DNA from: Planctomycetaceae bacterium
Lineage (GTDB): Bacteria; Planctomycetota; Planctomycetia; Planctomycetales; Planctomycetaceae
Direction: 5' to 3'
Length of the DNA: 64,000 nucleotides
NCBI GenBank assembly: GCA_014762625.1
Contig: JABURQ010000067.1
Coordinates: forward strand, 1-64,000
The notes under the pieces were generated by a model that did not search any database, was not told the DNA's origin, and saw nothing but the letters and a program-made list of their open reading frames with translations. Both the position numbers and the translations under genes were made by a program. Of this stretch, positions 44,736-53,990 are shown in pieces (position 1 is the first letter of the stretch; each line of letters begins with the position of its first letter).

Positions 44736-46238
44736 TCACAACCCCTTCAACATCTCGATCGCTTTGTCTTCAAAGATCGCCTGCCAGTGAGGGGCGAGTA
44801 AACAATCGCTGTCTTCCTGGGCACCGCCGATGTTCTCCAGTTGCTTCGTCGTCGGGGCGTAGTAGATGTAGCCGTTCGTGTAGCCGGCAATGAACGTTTT
44901 CTCGTGCGGCGATTTCTCTTTCAGGTTCAGACCGATCTGAACCGTCAATTCGCCGGGAAAGGTGAGCAGGCGGAAGTCGCCCAGACGCAGGCCGACCAGT
45001 TCGACATCGAGCGTCCGCGAACCGGCGGCGATGTTCTGGGCCTGATGCTTCTTGAGGAGTCGCAGATTCGTGTTCACGCGGGTCAGTTGCTCCATAGTGA
45101 TGATGTTGCGGATATAGCGTTCCATATTGCGGCGGTTTTCGGCATCGAGCGCTTTCAGGTCGGGCTGGCCGATCTTTTCCTCCTGGAGATAGCGGTGGGA
45201 GTAATACGAGGGGAACTCTTCCGACAGATTGTATTTGACCGCCAGCGGCAGGAACGTTTTGAGATTCAGGCTGGTGCCGCCGAGTGAGTTCAGCAGTTTC
45301 GTCTGTTCCGATTCGAGACGGGAGATGGCGTCGGCGTAATCGGCGCGGGGTAAGGCGAGCGTTTCATTCACAACGTCCAGATCGGAAATCGGTTCGGTTT
45401 CGATCTGACGAATCCCTTTCAGCGTGCTGAGAGCAAGCTGATTGCCGAGCGGTTCCGCGTCGCGAGGATGATCGACGTCTTTGTACCAGGCGGGGTTGAT
45501 GTCGCCGCCGCATCCTTGCAGGAACAAAGCGACGGTCCCCTGCCCCAGATTGTCTTCGATGACGTCGGAGGAAAATCCGGTGATGTCGGCAGTGTTCAAA
45601 CCACCGGGGACGCCCTGAATCGGATGGCAGGCGAAGTTATAGATCACGGCGACCGGTTTGCCGTCAAGATCGTCGAGTCGCAGAATTCCGATCTCCGGAT
45701 CGATGGGGCCGACGGAGGCGACTTCCTCATCGGGCGGGAGGGAGTAAGCGTGTCGGACGTCGATTTCGCGACCGTCCTTCATGATCAGGCGACGGTTTTC
45801 CTGAATCCGGTTTTCGAATCCGGAGCCGACGCCGACCTGCACCGGGACCATGTTGGCGTGGGCCTGTTGAATAACTTTGATAGTGCGAGCGTCGGTGTCC
45901 TTGGCGGGAACGCCGTGACAGTGGCTGGCGTTGATGATGACGTTTGTCGGAGGGATGCCGAGCGATTTCTGGATCTCTCCTCGAACCTTCGGCAGGAAGT
46001 CGTTCTTGATGTGTCCGATTTCTCCAATGGCGACGACGTCGAGAGCGACGACGGCGGCTGTCGTCGTGCCGTCCGAGATGACGATCGACCGCGCGTGTAG
46101 TTTTCCGTTGACCGGTCCGGCGGTTTCGCTGGTGATGTCGATTTTTGCGACTCCGGCCCGAAGTTCGGCGTTAAGAGTTTGCGGAGCGAGGCAGAAAGAG
46201 CAGAGCAGGATCGTCAGAATGGAGATGCGTAAAGTCAT
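44736..46238 (-). CDS. Neutral/alkaline ceramidase-like protein
   Basis: An exported protein of 500 residues resembling the N-terminal catalytic domain of neutral ceramidases, zinc amidases that split N-acyl sphingoid lipids. A signal peptide (ISILTILLCSFCLA) is followed by LRAGVAKIDIT, the family start. The His-rich segments NASHCHGVP near residue 105 and YNFACHPIQGVPGG near 220 fit zinc ligands, and LQGCGGDINPAW is close to the active-site serine loop of the family. The frame stays open 151 codons upstream, but that part is only the complement of the wecA-like gene. Planctomycete members may act on other amides. Confidence 0.85.
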   Translation of the reverse strand: MTLRISILTILLCSFCLAPQTLNAELRAGVAKIDITSETAGPVNGKLHARSIVISDGTTTAAVVALDVVAIGEIGHIKNDFLPKVRGEIQKSLGIPPTNVIINASHCHGVPAKDTDARTIKVIQQAHANMVPVQVGVGSGFENRIQENRRLIMKDGREIDVRHAYSLPPDEEVASVGPIDPEIGILRLDDLDGKPVAVIYNFACHPIQGVPGGLNTADITGFSSDVIEDNLGQGTVALFLQGCGGDINPAWYKDVDHPRDAEPLGNQLALSTLKGIRQIETEPISDLDVVNETLALPRADYADAISRLESEQTKLLNSLGGTSLNLKTFLPLAVKYNLSEEFPSYYSHRYLQEEKIGQPDLKALDAENRRNMERYIRNIITMEQLTRVNTNLRLLKKHQAQNIAAGSRTLDVELVGLRLGDFRLLTFPGELTVQIGLNLKEKSPHEKTFIAGYTNGYIYYAPTTKQLENIGGAQEDSDCLLAPHWQAIFEDKAIEMLKGL

Positions 46239-46466
46239 ATGTTTGGAACCATCCAGTAAAAGAGTCGTAAAGTCGCTCCAGCTTAGCAAAAAAGACCGGC
46301 AAACGCCGGGATTTTCGAGCGTATGGGATTTCCGTCTCAGCCTCGATACAATCCGCAGTCGCATTCGGGATTCGCCGGGAATCGCTTGAAATCGCTGGTT
46401 TCTTCCCTGTTTTTCCGCCGAAATTCGTAGTAGACGTATCCCGTCCTCCCTGCAGATCGATCGAAT

Positions 46467-47591
46467 ATGCTGTTTTTTGTCCTGGCCTGTTTCGTGCCCG
46501 CGTTTGTGATCGCCGTCATTTCGACCGGCATCATGCGACGCGTTGCGCCGAAGGTCGGTTTGATCGATCGCCCCGCCGCCCGCAAAGTTCACGTCACACC
46601 GACTCCGATGGGAGGAGGCATCGGAATCTGGCTGGCGGTGATTGTGACCGTTGCGCTGGGGCAATTGGTGGTGTGGTGGTTGCTGCGGCAACCGGAGTTG
46701 CCGGTCTGGATGCCGGAGATTGTGCGACCGTATCTGCCGGGCGTGCTGAATCGTTCGGGACGGTTGTGGTTGATTCTCGGCTGCGGGACGGTCCTGTTTG
46801 CGATGGGACTGCTCGACGACAAATACAATCTTCCCTGGAAGCCCCGCATGGGGATCCAGTTTCTAATCGCCCTGACGCTGGTATTAGTGGGTGATATCCG
46901 CGCGACTCTCTTTGCTCCCGCACCGGCCCTGGGAGCCGCGCTGAGTGTGATCTGGATAGTGGTGTTGATCAATTCGTTCAACTTCCTCGATAACATGGAC
47001 GCTCTCTCTGCCGGGATCGGATTGATTGCGGCATTGATTTTTGCGTTTGTGATGTTGACCGGCACGATGGTTCCCCGCTGGCTCGTTGCGGGCTTGCTGT
47101 TGATCCTCGCCGGTTCGCTGGCGGGGTTTCTGGTTCATAACCGTCCGCCGGCGAAGATTTTCATGGGGGACTCGGGGAGTCAGTTTCTCGGGATGATGAT
47201 GGGGACGCTGACGCTGTTGGGAACGTTTTACGACGAATCGACGGCAAGTCGGCATGTGATTCTGGCTCCGCTGTGCGTGTTGGCGATTCCCCTCTACGAT
47301 ACCTGTTCGGTGGTGCTGATCCGGCTCGCTCAGGGACGCAGTCCCTTCCATCCCGATAAAAGTCACTTTTCGCATCGTTTGACCGCGTTGGGACTATCCA
47401 AGCCGAAAGCGGTTCTGACCGTGCATCTCGCCACGCTGACGACGGGTCTGGGAGGCGTGTTGCTGTATCGGGTCCCCGACTGGACGTCGGCGATCCTGAT
47501 CGTCGCGCTGATTTTGTGTGTCCTGTCGATCGTCGCCATTCTCGAAGCGGCGGTTTTGAATACGCCTCGCGATTCCGGGGAGCCTTCGTGA
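46467..47591 (+). CDS. WecA/MraY-family glycosyl-1-phosphate transferase
   Basis: A 374-residue membrane enzyme with about 10 helices that loads a sugar-1-phosphate onto undecaprenyl phosphate, starting O-antigen or capsule synthesis. Seen: DRPAARKVHVTPTPMGGG near residue 35, MGLLDDKYNLPWKPR near 112, NSFNFLDNMDALSAG near 168, MGDSGSQFLG near 233 and the substrate loop HPDKSHFSHRL near 293. It lacks the MraY-specific signatures, so WecA-like is preferred over MraY. The stop overlaps the next start (TGATG). Confidence 0.93.
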   Translation: MLFFVLACFVPAFVIAVISTGIMRRVAPKVGLIDRPAARKVHVTPTPMGGGIGIWLAVIVTVALGQLVVWWLLRQPELPVWMPEIVRPYLPGVLNRSGRLWLILGCGTVLFAMGLLDDKYNLPWKPRMGIQFLIALTLVLVGDIRATLFAPAPALGAALSVIWIVVLINSFNFLDNMDALSAGIGLIAALIFAFVMLTGTMVPRWLVAGLLLILAGSLAGFLVHNRPPAKIFMGDSGSQFLGMMMGTLTLLGTFYDESTASRHVILAPLCVLAIPLYDTCSVVLIRLAQGRSPFHPDKSHFSHRLTALGLSKPKAVLTVHLATLTTGLGGVLLYRVPDWTSAILIVALILCVLSIVAILEAAVLNTPRDSGEPS

Positions 47592-49822
47592 TGGCAACGG
47601 ATCGGGAATCGACACCGTCTGTGGCCGCTCCTGAGGAGCATGATCCTTGGTTTCTGCTGCCGATTTGTCTGGGAGGTTTGTTGACCTGGCGCTGGATGCA
47701 GCCGGTGGAGAGCGCGATTCTCGGCGAGACGTTGTGGATTGCTCAAGTCTCGTTATTGCTGCCGATTCTCTGCGCGATCTGGTACTGGAAAGATCGGACG
47801 GCGTCGATTGTCTGGAGTTGGTGGGATTTCTGTTTGTGGCTGGTGATAACCGGTCACTGGTGTTCGTTGTTCTGGTTGTTCAGCACCGGCGGACAACTGC
47901 GGAGCGCGTTCAATCTTTGTTGGGAGTGGACGGCGATCGGGTGCACTTTCTTTGCCCTGCGGCAGTCGGTGCGGTCGAGCGAAGCGAGAAGCGATCTGAT
48001 CCGATTATTGCTGGTGCTTGGTGTCTGCATGGCCGGGTTGGGAGTGTGGCAGCATTTCGTTTCGTATCGTTGGGTGCTGGCCGATTATCAGAGCATCCAA
48101 CAGTCCTATGACGATTTGATGAACAAAGCGGACTCCCGCGGGCTGTCGCGTCTGGAGCAGCAGGAACTCCGTTCGCTGCAAGCGGAGTTTCAGACGATGA
48201 ACGTTCCGCTGGACGGTTCCAGTCGTGAAATGTTTGAACGTCGTCTGGCCGACAATCGACAACCGGTCGGGCGGTGGGCTTTGACGAACTCCCTCGGCGG
48301 CTGGTTGGCGATTCTGGTGGTGCTGTTCGCTGCTGGCTGGTTGGAGAATTCAGGGCGTCGTTCCGTGTTGCTCTTTGGCTTGGCTCTCGTGTTAGTCTGT
48401 TTGTGGGCGACGCACAGTCGAACGGCTCAAGTAGCGACGGTGATTGGTTTGATTCTGCTCGGCATCGAAAGATGGGCGTCTCCCGGGCGAGTTCGAATGC
48501 TGCGACTTGGGTTTCTGGTTTCGCTGGCGATTGTGGGCGGCGGAGCAATTCTCTGGGGGATCGGAGGAATCGACCAGATTGACTTTACCTCCAACTTCGC
48601 GCTGCGGTCGTTACAGTTTCGGTTGCAGTACTGGGTGGGTTCGTTGCGTGCGTTGTTCGACTCTCCATGGTTTGGCACCGGTCCCGGCAATTTCCGACAG
48701 GTCTATCTGCATTACAAACTACCCGCGTCGAGTGAACAGATCGCCGATCCCCACAATGCCTGGCTGGATGTCTGGGCGAACGGGGGCTTGTCAGCGATGA
48801 TGGCGACCGTAACGGCTTGCGTTCTGTTTGTGAAACGATATTGCAACTCTTCTCGCCGCGCGGAAGTGTCGGCGGTCGAGGTAACGTTCATGGGGTGGCT
48901 GTCGTCTCCCTGGTTTCTGGGAGCGGAGATTGCTCTGGTGGGAGCTTTTCTCACCGAACTGATCACAACGGGATACGCCGACTGGGAGTTGGTCGCTTTT
49001 GTCGTCGCGGTTCCGATGCTGGATGCAGTGCTGAAAAAAACGTCCGCGAACTTGGGGACGGTGATCTTGATGATTTGTGCGATCGTTCTCGGGGTCCATC
49101 TGATGGGGGCGGGAGGGATGGAAATGCCTGGGATCGTGTTGATCGGTCTCTGTCTGGTGGCAGCTGCAATGGGGACGGAGAAGCCGTGTTGTGCCGTTTC
49201 ACTCTCGAAAGATGCCGCGCTCATCGCGGCGAGTCTGTTATTTGTTTCGCTGATGTGGATCACCACCACCTTACCGGTGAGTCGTGCCGGGCGTTTGCTG
49301 GAAACGGCTCAGAGCAATATGTATGGAGGCGAGCGTGTTGTTGTGACCCGCAAGAACTTTCTCCAGGCGACGGAGGCGGATCCGTACGATCCCGAGCCGT
49401 GGAGAGTGTTGGGAGAATTTGAGTATGCGATCTGGCAGACCGATCCCGACCAGGTGACTTTTCTGAAGAGTGCAATGGAGGCGTGGCAGGAGGCGTTTCT
49501 TCGCGATCCTCATGCTTACCGGGATCATTTTCGACGCGCAGAAGCTTACTGGTCCGCTTTTGAACAACTGAAAATTCTCGAATACGCCATCAAGGCAGAG
49601 AAATTCTATGCACTGGCGAACGAACTCATGCCTCATGACGAGAAAATCCTGAGCGGCTGGGCATTGGCGGCCGAGGCGGCGAATCTCCCGGAAAAATCGC
49701 ATTTCGCAGCAAAAAAAGCCATCGAGATTCACGAACTGAGTCGTAAGAACGGACACTGGGAGAAAATGCTCTCTGATGAGAAATACGAGGAGATGAAAAA
49801 CTTACTGCAGGATGTCGAATAA
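47591..49822 (+). CDS. O-antigen ligase/polymerase-like membrane protein with C-terminal TPR
   Basis: A 743-residue protein with about 12 membrane helices, a large outer loop containing the family block FGTGPGNFRQVYLHYKLPAS near residue 360 and HNAWLDVWANGG near 390 (Wzy_C/WaaL region), and a soluble C-terminus of helical repeats from about residue 575 (NFLQATEADPYDPEPWRVLG). It ligates or polymerises lipid-linked glycans made with the preceding WecA-like enzyme. The one-base overlap makes the two translationally coupled. Confidence 0.88.
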   Translation: MATDRESTPSVAAPEEHDPWFLLPICLGGLLTWRWMQPVESAILGETLWIAQVSLLLPILCAIWYWKDRTASIVWSWWDFCLWLVITGHWCSLFWLFSTGGQLRSAFNLCWEWTAIGCTFFALRQSVRSSEARSDLIRLLLVLGVCMAGLGVWQHFVSYRWVLADYQSIQQSYDDLMNKADSRGLSRLEQQELRSLQAEFQTMNVPLDGSSREMFERRLADNRQPVGRWALTNSLGGWLAILVVLFAAGWLENSGRRSVLLFGLALVLVCLWATHSRTAQVATVIGLILLGIERWASPGRVRMLRLGFLVSLAIVGGGAILWGIGGIDQIDFTSNFALRSLQFRLQYWVGSLRALFDSPWFGTGPGNFRQVYLHYKLPASSEQIADPHNAWLDVWANGGLSAMMATVTACVLFVKRYCNSSRRAEVSAVEVTFMGWLSSPWFLGAEIALVGAFLTELITTGYADWELVAFVVAVPMLDAVLKKTSANLGTVILMICAIVLGVHLMGAGGMEMPGIVLIGLCLVAAAMGTEKPCCAVSLSKDAALIAASLLFVSLMWITTTLPVSRAGRLLETAQSNMYGGERVVVTRKNFLQATEADPYDPEPWRVLGEFEYAIWQTDPDQVTFLKSAMEAWQEAFLRDPHAYRDHFRRAEAYWSAFEQLKILEYAIKAEKFYALANELMPHDEKILSGWALAAEAANLPEKSHFAAKKAIEIHELSRKNGHWEKMLSDEKYEEMKNLLQDVE

Positions 49823-49859
49823 GATCAGATGTTTCTGAGAATCTCAGGAGTCCTCCGTG

Positions 49860-49902
49860 GGGCAGACTTGTTTGGAGGCTTTCCGTAAGTCCCTGTCTGC
49901 CC
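49860..49902. repeat. Inverted repeat after the ligase gene
   Basis: GGGCAGAC (49860-49867) and GTCTGCCC (49895-49902) pair perfectly over a 27-base loop. No T-run. It may be a weak terminator or a REP-like unit. Confidence 0.4.
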
Positions 49903-49992
49903 TACAATAAAGACTCGTTGATTGGGACTTCGTAGATCAACTGGAAGCCCATTTCGCTTTCAGACAGCAGCTCTCATGGGAGTTATGAAAAG

Positions 49993-51168
49993 ATGGATGT
50001 GAAAACCGTCATCGCCGTTGTGGTTCTGATCCTGGTTTCCCTGGGAATTACGGCCTGGATTGGGGTTAGTTCTCAAGAAGTCGGCGCTGAAAAGAACAAG
50101 GTCACCTATGAATCGCAGGATGAGGAAGATGCTCCTCCCATCGATGACGACGATAAACGTCCCAAAGCAGTGACGGAGGAGACTTCTTTCAATTTTGGCA
50201 GCATGGAATTGGGAGAAACCGGTAAGCACACTTTTCTGCTGAAGAACGAAGGCGAGGATGTCCTGGTGATTGCTAAAGGGGCTTCGACCTGCAAATGCAC
50301 GGTAAGCGATTTGCCTTCCAATGAAATTCCGCCAGGAGAAACCGCCGAGGTTCTGCTGGAATGGGAACCGAAAGCACCGAGCCCGGAATTTTCGCAACGT
50401 GCTCGAATCTGGACGAACGATCCCGAACGTCGAGCGATCGATTTCAGCGTCCAGGGAATGGTGGCGGATTTGTTAACGGTTTCTCCTTCGGGAGAGCTGG
50501 ACGCTGGAAACGTTCAGGAAGATGTCGGCGCCTCCGCCCGGTTTCGGATTTATTCCAACCTCGCGGACTCCTTCGACGAACCGCCGACCATGGAATACGA
50601 AGGGGATTTCTTGAGCTTTGAAGTCAAGCCGTTTGAAGAGGAAGATCTCGAGATGACTTCCGCGAAATCCGGCTACGTCGTCCAGGTCAAAATTTCTCCC
50701 GATGTCCCTGCGGGGCGAAGTCAGGAGACGTTCGGCTATCTCGCGAAAGTCGACGGCAGAGAATTCACCGAGCAAATGACAGTCAAGTATCGTCGTCGTG
50801 GACCGATCCGGGTGATGCCTCTGCCGGGCACCGTCTATTTTGAAAAGTACGGGTTGGTTGATTTCCAGCGGTTTCAGGCCGCTGAAGGTAAGACTCAGGA
50901 AGTGACGCTTTTGATTGAAGATCCGGAAGACGATGCGGAAATCGATGTAGCGATAGCAGAGGTTGAGGTTCCCCAGGTGAAGGTGGATGTTGAGCCGAAG
51001 ACGGATTTGAACTTAAAAGGGAAACAGGCGTTTCGATTGAGGTTTGAAATTCCTCCGGGAGCCCCGCCCGTCGATTTTGCACGTCAGACGGCCCCTAAAG
51101 TGATCCTCAAAACAACACACCCCGAACTTCCCGAGATTGAGTTACACGTCGAAGCTCATTCGCGTTAA
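49993..51168 (+). CDS. DUF1573 exported protein
   Basis: A 391-residue protein anchored by an N-terminal helix (TVIAVVVLILVSLGITAWIG). An acidic linker precedes a DUF1573 Ig-like domain at about 65-160: FNFGSMELGETGKHTFLLKN, then STCKCTVSDLP and IPPGETAEVLLEW. Further beta-rich repeats follow to the end. Probably periplasmic; the family role is unclear. The lipoprotein gene downstream begins about 120 bp later and may belong to the same operon. Confidence 0.85.
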   Translation: MDVKTVIAVVVLILVSLGITAWIGVSSQEVGAEKNKVTYESQDEEDAPPIDDDDKRPKAVTEETSFNFGSMELGETGKHTFLLKNEGEDVLVIAKGASTCKCTVSDLPSNEIPPGETAEVLLEWEPKAPSPEFSQRARIWTNDPERRAIDFSVQGMVADLLTVSPSGELDAGNVQEDVGASARFRIYSNLADSFDEPPTMEYEGDFLSFEVKPFEEEDLEMTSAKSGYVVQVKISPDVPAGRSQETFGYLAKVDGREFTEQMTVKYRRRGPIRVMPLPGTVYFEKYGLVDFQRFQAAEGKTQEVTLLIEDPEDDAEIDVAIAEVEVPQVKVDVEPKTDLNLKGKQAFRLRFEIPPGAPPVDFARQTAPKVILKTTHPELPEIELHVEAHSR

Positions 51169-51290
51169 CGTCGCCTCGGATGGCACCCCACAATCGTGGA
51201 ATTCATGGGAGAATTCGTGTTGTCGGCCCGGCGGGAAGCTGCCACAATCCCCTGACCGTGACGTTCGTCCCTCAAGGAAGAGTTATCACC

Positions 51291-52850
51291 ATGCGATCAT
51301 TTACAGTCTCCCTCAGTGCCGTGCTGGTGCTTGTTTGTTGTTTTGCGACCGGATGTCGCGACACTGACACGACAGGATCGACCAACACGACGAACTCGGA
51401 GAAAAAGGGTTCAGAAGACTCCGAGAAGAAGCCGATCGTGGTGGCTCCCTTGCTGGAGAACTGGGAAGAACCTACCTTCGCATTGCTGTTGACGGGAGAG
51501 CAGCATGGCTATCTGGAACCTTGCGGCTGTTCGGAAACTCAATCGGGAGGAGTTGCCCGCCGTCACGATCTGGTGAAACAGATGAACGAGAGGGGATGGA
51601 CGGTGACGGGACTCGACCTCGGCGGGACTCTCAAACGCTCTCGTCTTCAATCGAAGATCAAGTTCGATGCGATCCTACGCGCCCTACGCGAGATGGATTA
51701 TGGAGCGCTCAATCTCGGACCGGAGGAACTCGCCCTGGGAGCGGAAGAATTGCTCACCCGTTTCGATCCCAACGGTGCAGAAAAAAATAATCTCCCTTTC
51801 GTTTCCGCGAATGTGACCCTGTTCGGTTCTCCCGATTTGGGCGTTCCGGTCCGTTATCGCGTCTACGAACTGAACGGCAAAAAAATCGGGCTTACTTCGA
51901 TCGTCAGTCCGAAAATGACCGTCGATAATCCATATGTCGGAGGAGATTTGACGATCGAGGAGCCGGCGGAGGCACTGGCTCCCGTCGTTGAAAAACTGGA
52001 GTCCGAAAATCCCGATTTGTGGGTCTTGCTCTCTTACGCATCCACGGAAGAGTCGCGAGAACTGATCCGCAAGTATCCTCAGTTCCAGTTGGTCGTCTCG
52101 GCGGGAGGTTTCGCAGAACCCGAAACCTATGCGAAGTCCGAGGGGGACGCCATGCTGCTGCATGTGGGACACAAAGGGAAATATGCGGGGGTGGTTGGAT
52201 TCTATCCCGATGCCGAGGAAAAACTGAAATTTGAACTGGTCGATCTCGATCGCCATCGCTTTAAAAACTCACCCGAAATGATCGAGGTGATGCGGTACTA
52301 TCAGGATCGGCTGAAGAACGAAAACATCGTGGAGCGGGATCCGGCCCTGGCCCATCCGAGCGGATTTGAATTTGTCGGCGTGAGTGATTGCGCAAAGTGC
52401 CATACGAAGGCGCATGCCAAGTGGAAAGAAAGTCGGCACGCTCATGCTTTCGAGAGCCTGATCAAAGGACGCGAAAATTATCAGGGCGAATGGATCTCGC
52501 GGATTTACGATCCTGAATGTCTCGTCTGTCACACAACCGGATGGTCGCAAACACACTATTCCCGGTATGAGTCCGGGTATCTTTCCGAAGAAGAGACGCC
52601 GCATCTGCTCAATCAACAGTGCGAAAACTGCCATGGCCCCAGCAGTCATCACAGCGAACTCGAATGGAAGTACGACGAGGATCGCAAGTCGGTCACCTTC
52701 GAGGAACTGGTCGCGGCGCGCAAGGAAGTCCAGTTAACGGAGACGGAAGCCGTCAAGTCGGTTTGTATCCGCTGTCACGACGGCGATAACAGCCCGAATT
52801 TCAATTTTGAAAAATACTGGGAAAAAGTGAAACACCAAGGACGCGATTGA
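51291..52850 (+). CDS. Lipoprotein: metallophosphatase-like domain plus tetrahaem cytochrome c
   Basis: A 519-residue putative lipoprotein (leader ending FATGC). The N-terminal half resembles the UshA/metallophosphatase fold: LLTGEQHGYLEPCGCSETQ near residue 65, VTGLDLGGTLKRS and LNLGPEELALG. The usual Asp-x-His and Gly-Asn-His metal ligands are mostly replaced. The C-terminal part carries four haem motifs: CAKCH (367), CLVCH (410), CENCH (444) and CIRCH (492), like cytochrome c554-type multihaem domains. AAGGAAGAG precedes the ATG. It probably carries electrons in the periplasm; whether the N-terminal domain is catalytic is doubtful. Confidence 0.85.
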   Translation: MRSFTVSLSAVLVLVCCFATGCRDTDTTGSTNTTNSEKKGSEDSEKKPIVVAPLLENWEEPTFALLLTGEQHGYLEPCGCSETQSGGVARRHDLVKQMNERGWTVTGLDLGGTLKRSRLQSKIKFDAILRALREMDYGALNLGPEELALGAEELLTRFDPNGAEKNNLPFVSANVTLFGSPDLGVPVRYRVYELNGKKIGLTSIVSPKMTVDNPYVGGDLTIEEPAEALAPVVEKLESENPDLWVLLSYASTEESRELIRKYPQFQLVVSAGGFAEPETYAKSEGDAMLLHVGHKGKYAGVVGFYPDAEEKLKFELVDLDRHRFKNSPEMIEVMRYYQDRLKNENIVERDPALAHPSGFEFVGVSDCAKCHTKAHAKWKESRHAHAFESLIKGRENYQGEWISRIYDPECLVCHTTGWSQTHYSRYESGYLSEEETPHLLNQQCENCHGPSSHHSELEWKYDEDRKSVTFEELVAARKEVQLTETEAVKSVCIRCHDGDNSPNFNFEKYWEKVKHQGRD

Positions 52851-52877
52851 TCGCGTCTCGTGGCAGCCGCTTGCTCG

Positions 52878-53639
52878 CTATCGCGTCCACTCCTCAAACA
52901 GCACGCGGTAGTAGTTCATCACCTTGATCGGGTCATCGGTCGCCGGACTTTCCGAAAGACACCAGCCGTGATAGTCGATTCCTTTCAGCAGTCGGAATAA
53001 TTCCCGATAGGGATATCGCGGGTCGTAGAGATCGTGGATGTGGATGACGTCGGCGAGCGTGTCTTTGAGGAGTGCAAACGGTTCGGCGATGGAGCCGTCT
53101 TTGACTTCGCCTGGATTACAGTTCCAGCAGAGACCCACGTTGGGGTGATCGGCGAGATCGAAAATCTGGCGCATGAATTTCGGATCCTGACTCCCCCGTC
53201 CGTGGACTTCGACACGGATTTCCTGGCCGTAGCCTTCCGCGAATTCTCCGCACTCTCTCAGCGCTTTACCGATTCGGGCGGCCGTAACGTCGGGAGCTTC
53301 CCCTTTGTTGAGTCCGTTGGGGCGAACCTTGACGCCGGTTGCTCCGATGTCGTGGGAGAGCACGACGAACTTTTTGGTCAACTCAATATTGTCCCGCACG
53401 ACGGCCGCATCGGGACTGTGATATTCGCACGCCGAACCGACGCCGACACAGGTCACGGGCGAGTCGGCGAAGCGTTTCCGGACATCCTCCCGCTCGGTTT
53501 CAGTCAGCGTGACCTCGACGCCGTGCGCGTGAGTGCTGCGAAGTTCGACGCCGGCAAAACCGGTCTGTTCGCAATTCTTGATCAAGGTGGGGAGATCCCA
53601 TTTCGCTCCCCAGAGATAAGTGACCATGCCGAGTTGCAT
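52878..53639 (-). CDS. Sugar phosphate isomerase/epimerase-like TIM-barrel protein
   Basis: A 253-residue AP-endonuclease-2-type TIM barrel. Metal-binding residues of the family appear in order: GFAGVELRSTHAHGVE near residue 30, EIRVEVHGRG near 142, GLCWNCNPGEV near 172, HIHDLY near 200 and a final GWCLSESPA near 225. These enzymes isomerise or epimerise sugars or inositol derivatives; the substrate is not readable. No signal peptide. Single gene, convergent with the lipoprotein gene. Confidence 0.9.
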   Translation of the reverse strand: MQLGMVTYLWGAKWDLPTLIKNCEQTGFAGVELRSTHAHGVEVTLTETEREDVRKRFADSPVTCVGVGSACEYHSPDAAVVRDNIELTKKFVVLSHDIGATGVKVRPNGLNKGEAPDVTAARIGKALRECGEFAEGYGQEIRVEVHGRGSQDPKFMRQIFDLADHPNVGLCWNCNPGEVKDGSIAEPFALLKDTLADVIHIHDLYDPRYPYRELFRLLKGIDYHGWCLSESPATDDPIKVMNYYRVLFEEWTR

Positions 53640-53990
53640 GCTGTGGCTCCTGCAATATCTGAATTAAATGGAAGTCATTCAGAGTATGCGATTCGGTGGT
53701 CTCAGAGCAAAGAGAAAACAGGAAGGTCGGCACTTATGAGATGACTTCCTGAGAGCTTGTCTTTCAAGTCTCCATTCGTAGCCCTCAGGAAATTTGAAGG
53801 CAGGCTCTTACACTTGGAAGGTATGAATTTGCTGTTGTGGGGATGTGAATGTTTGAATCAAGTTTGATTAAAAGGTATCGTCATCTGGGACTGGGTGAAA
53901 AAAATTTGACAAGAGTTTTTTTTGAAATGTACTCTCAAGTATCCATCTTTTTCTGCTCATTGATTGAAAAGCATTAACAGAAAGTTTGGG
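53640..53990. other. Gene-free AT-rich gap
   Basis: About 350 bp between divergent genes, with no recognised gene or repeat. The last 150 bp are markedly AT-rich, like the membrane-protein gene that follows. Confidence 0.5.

Noticed and set aside
46239-46691. 151 extra codons at the N-terminus of the ceramidase-like gene
   Set aside because: They are the complement of the wecA-like gene, low in similarity to any protein, and a signal peptide begins exactly at the internal Met.
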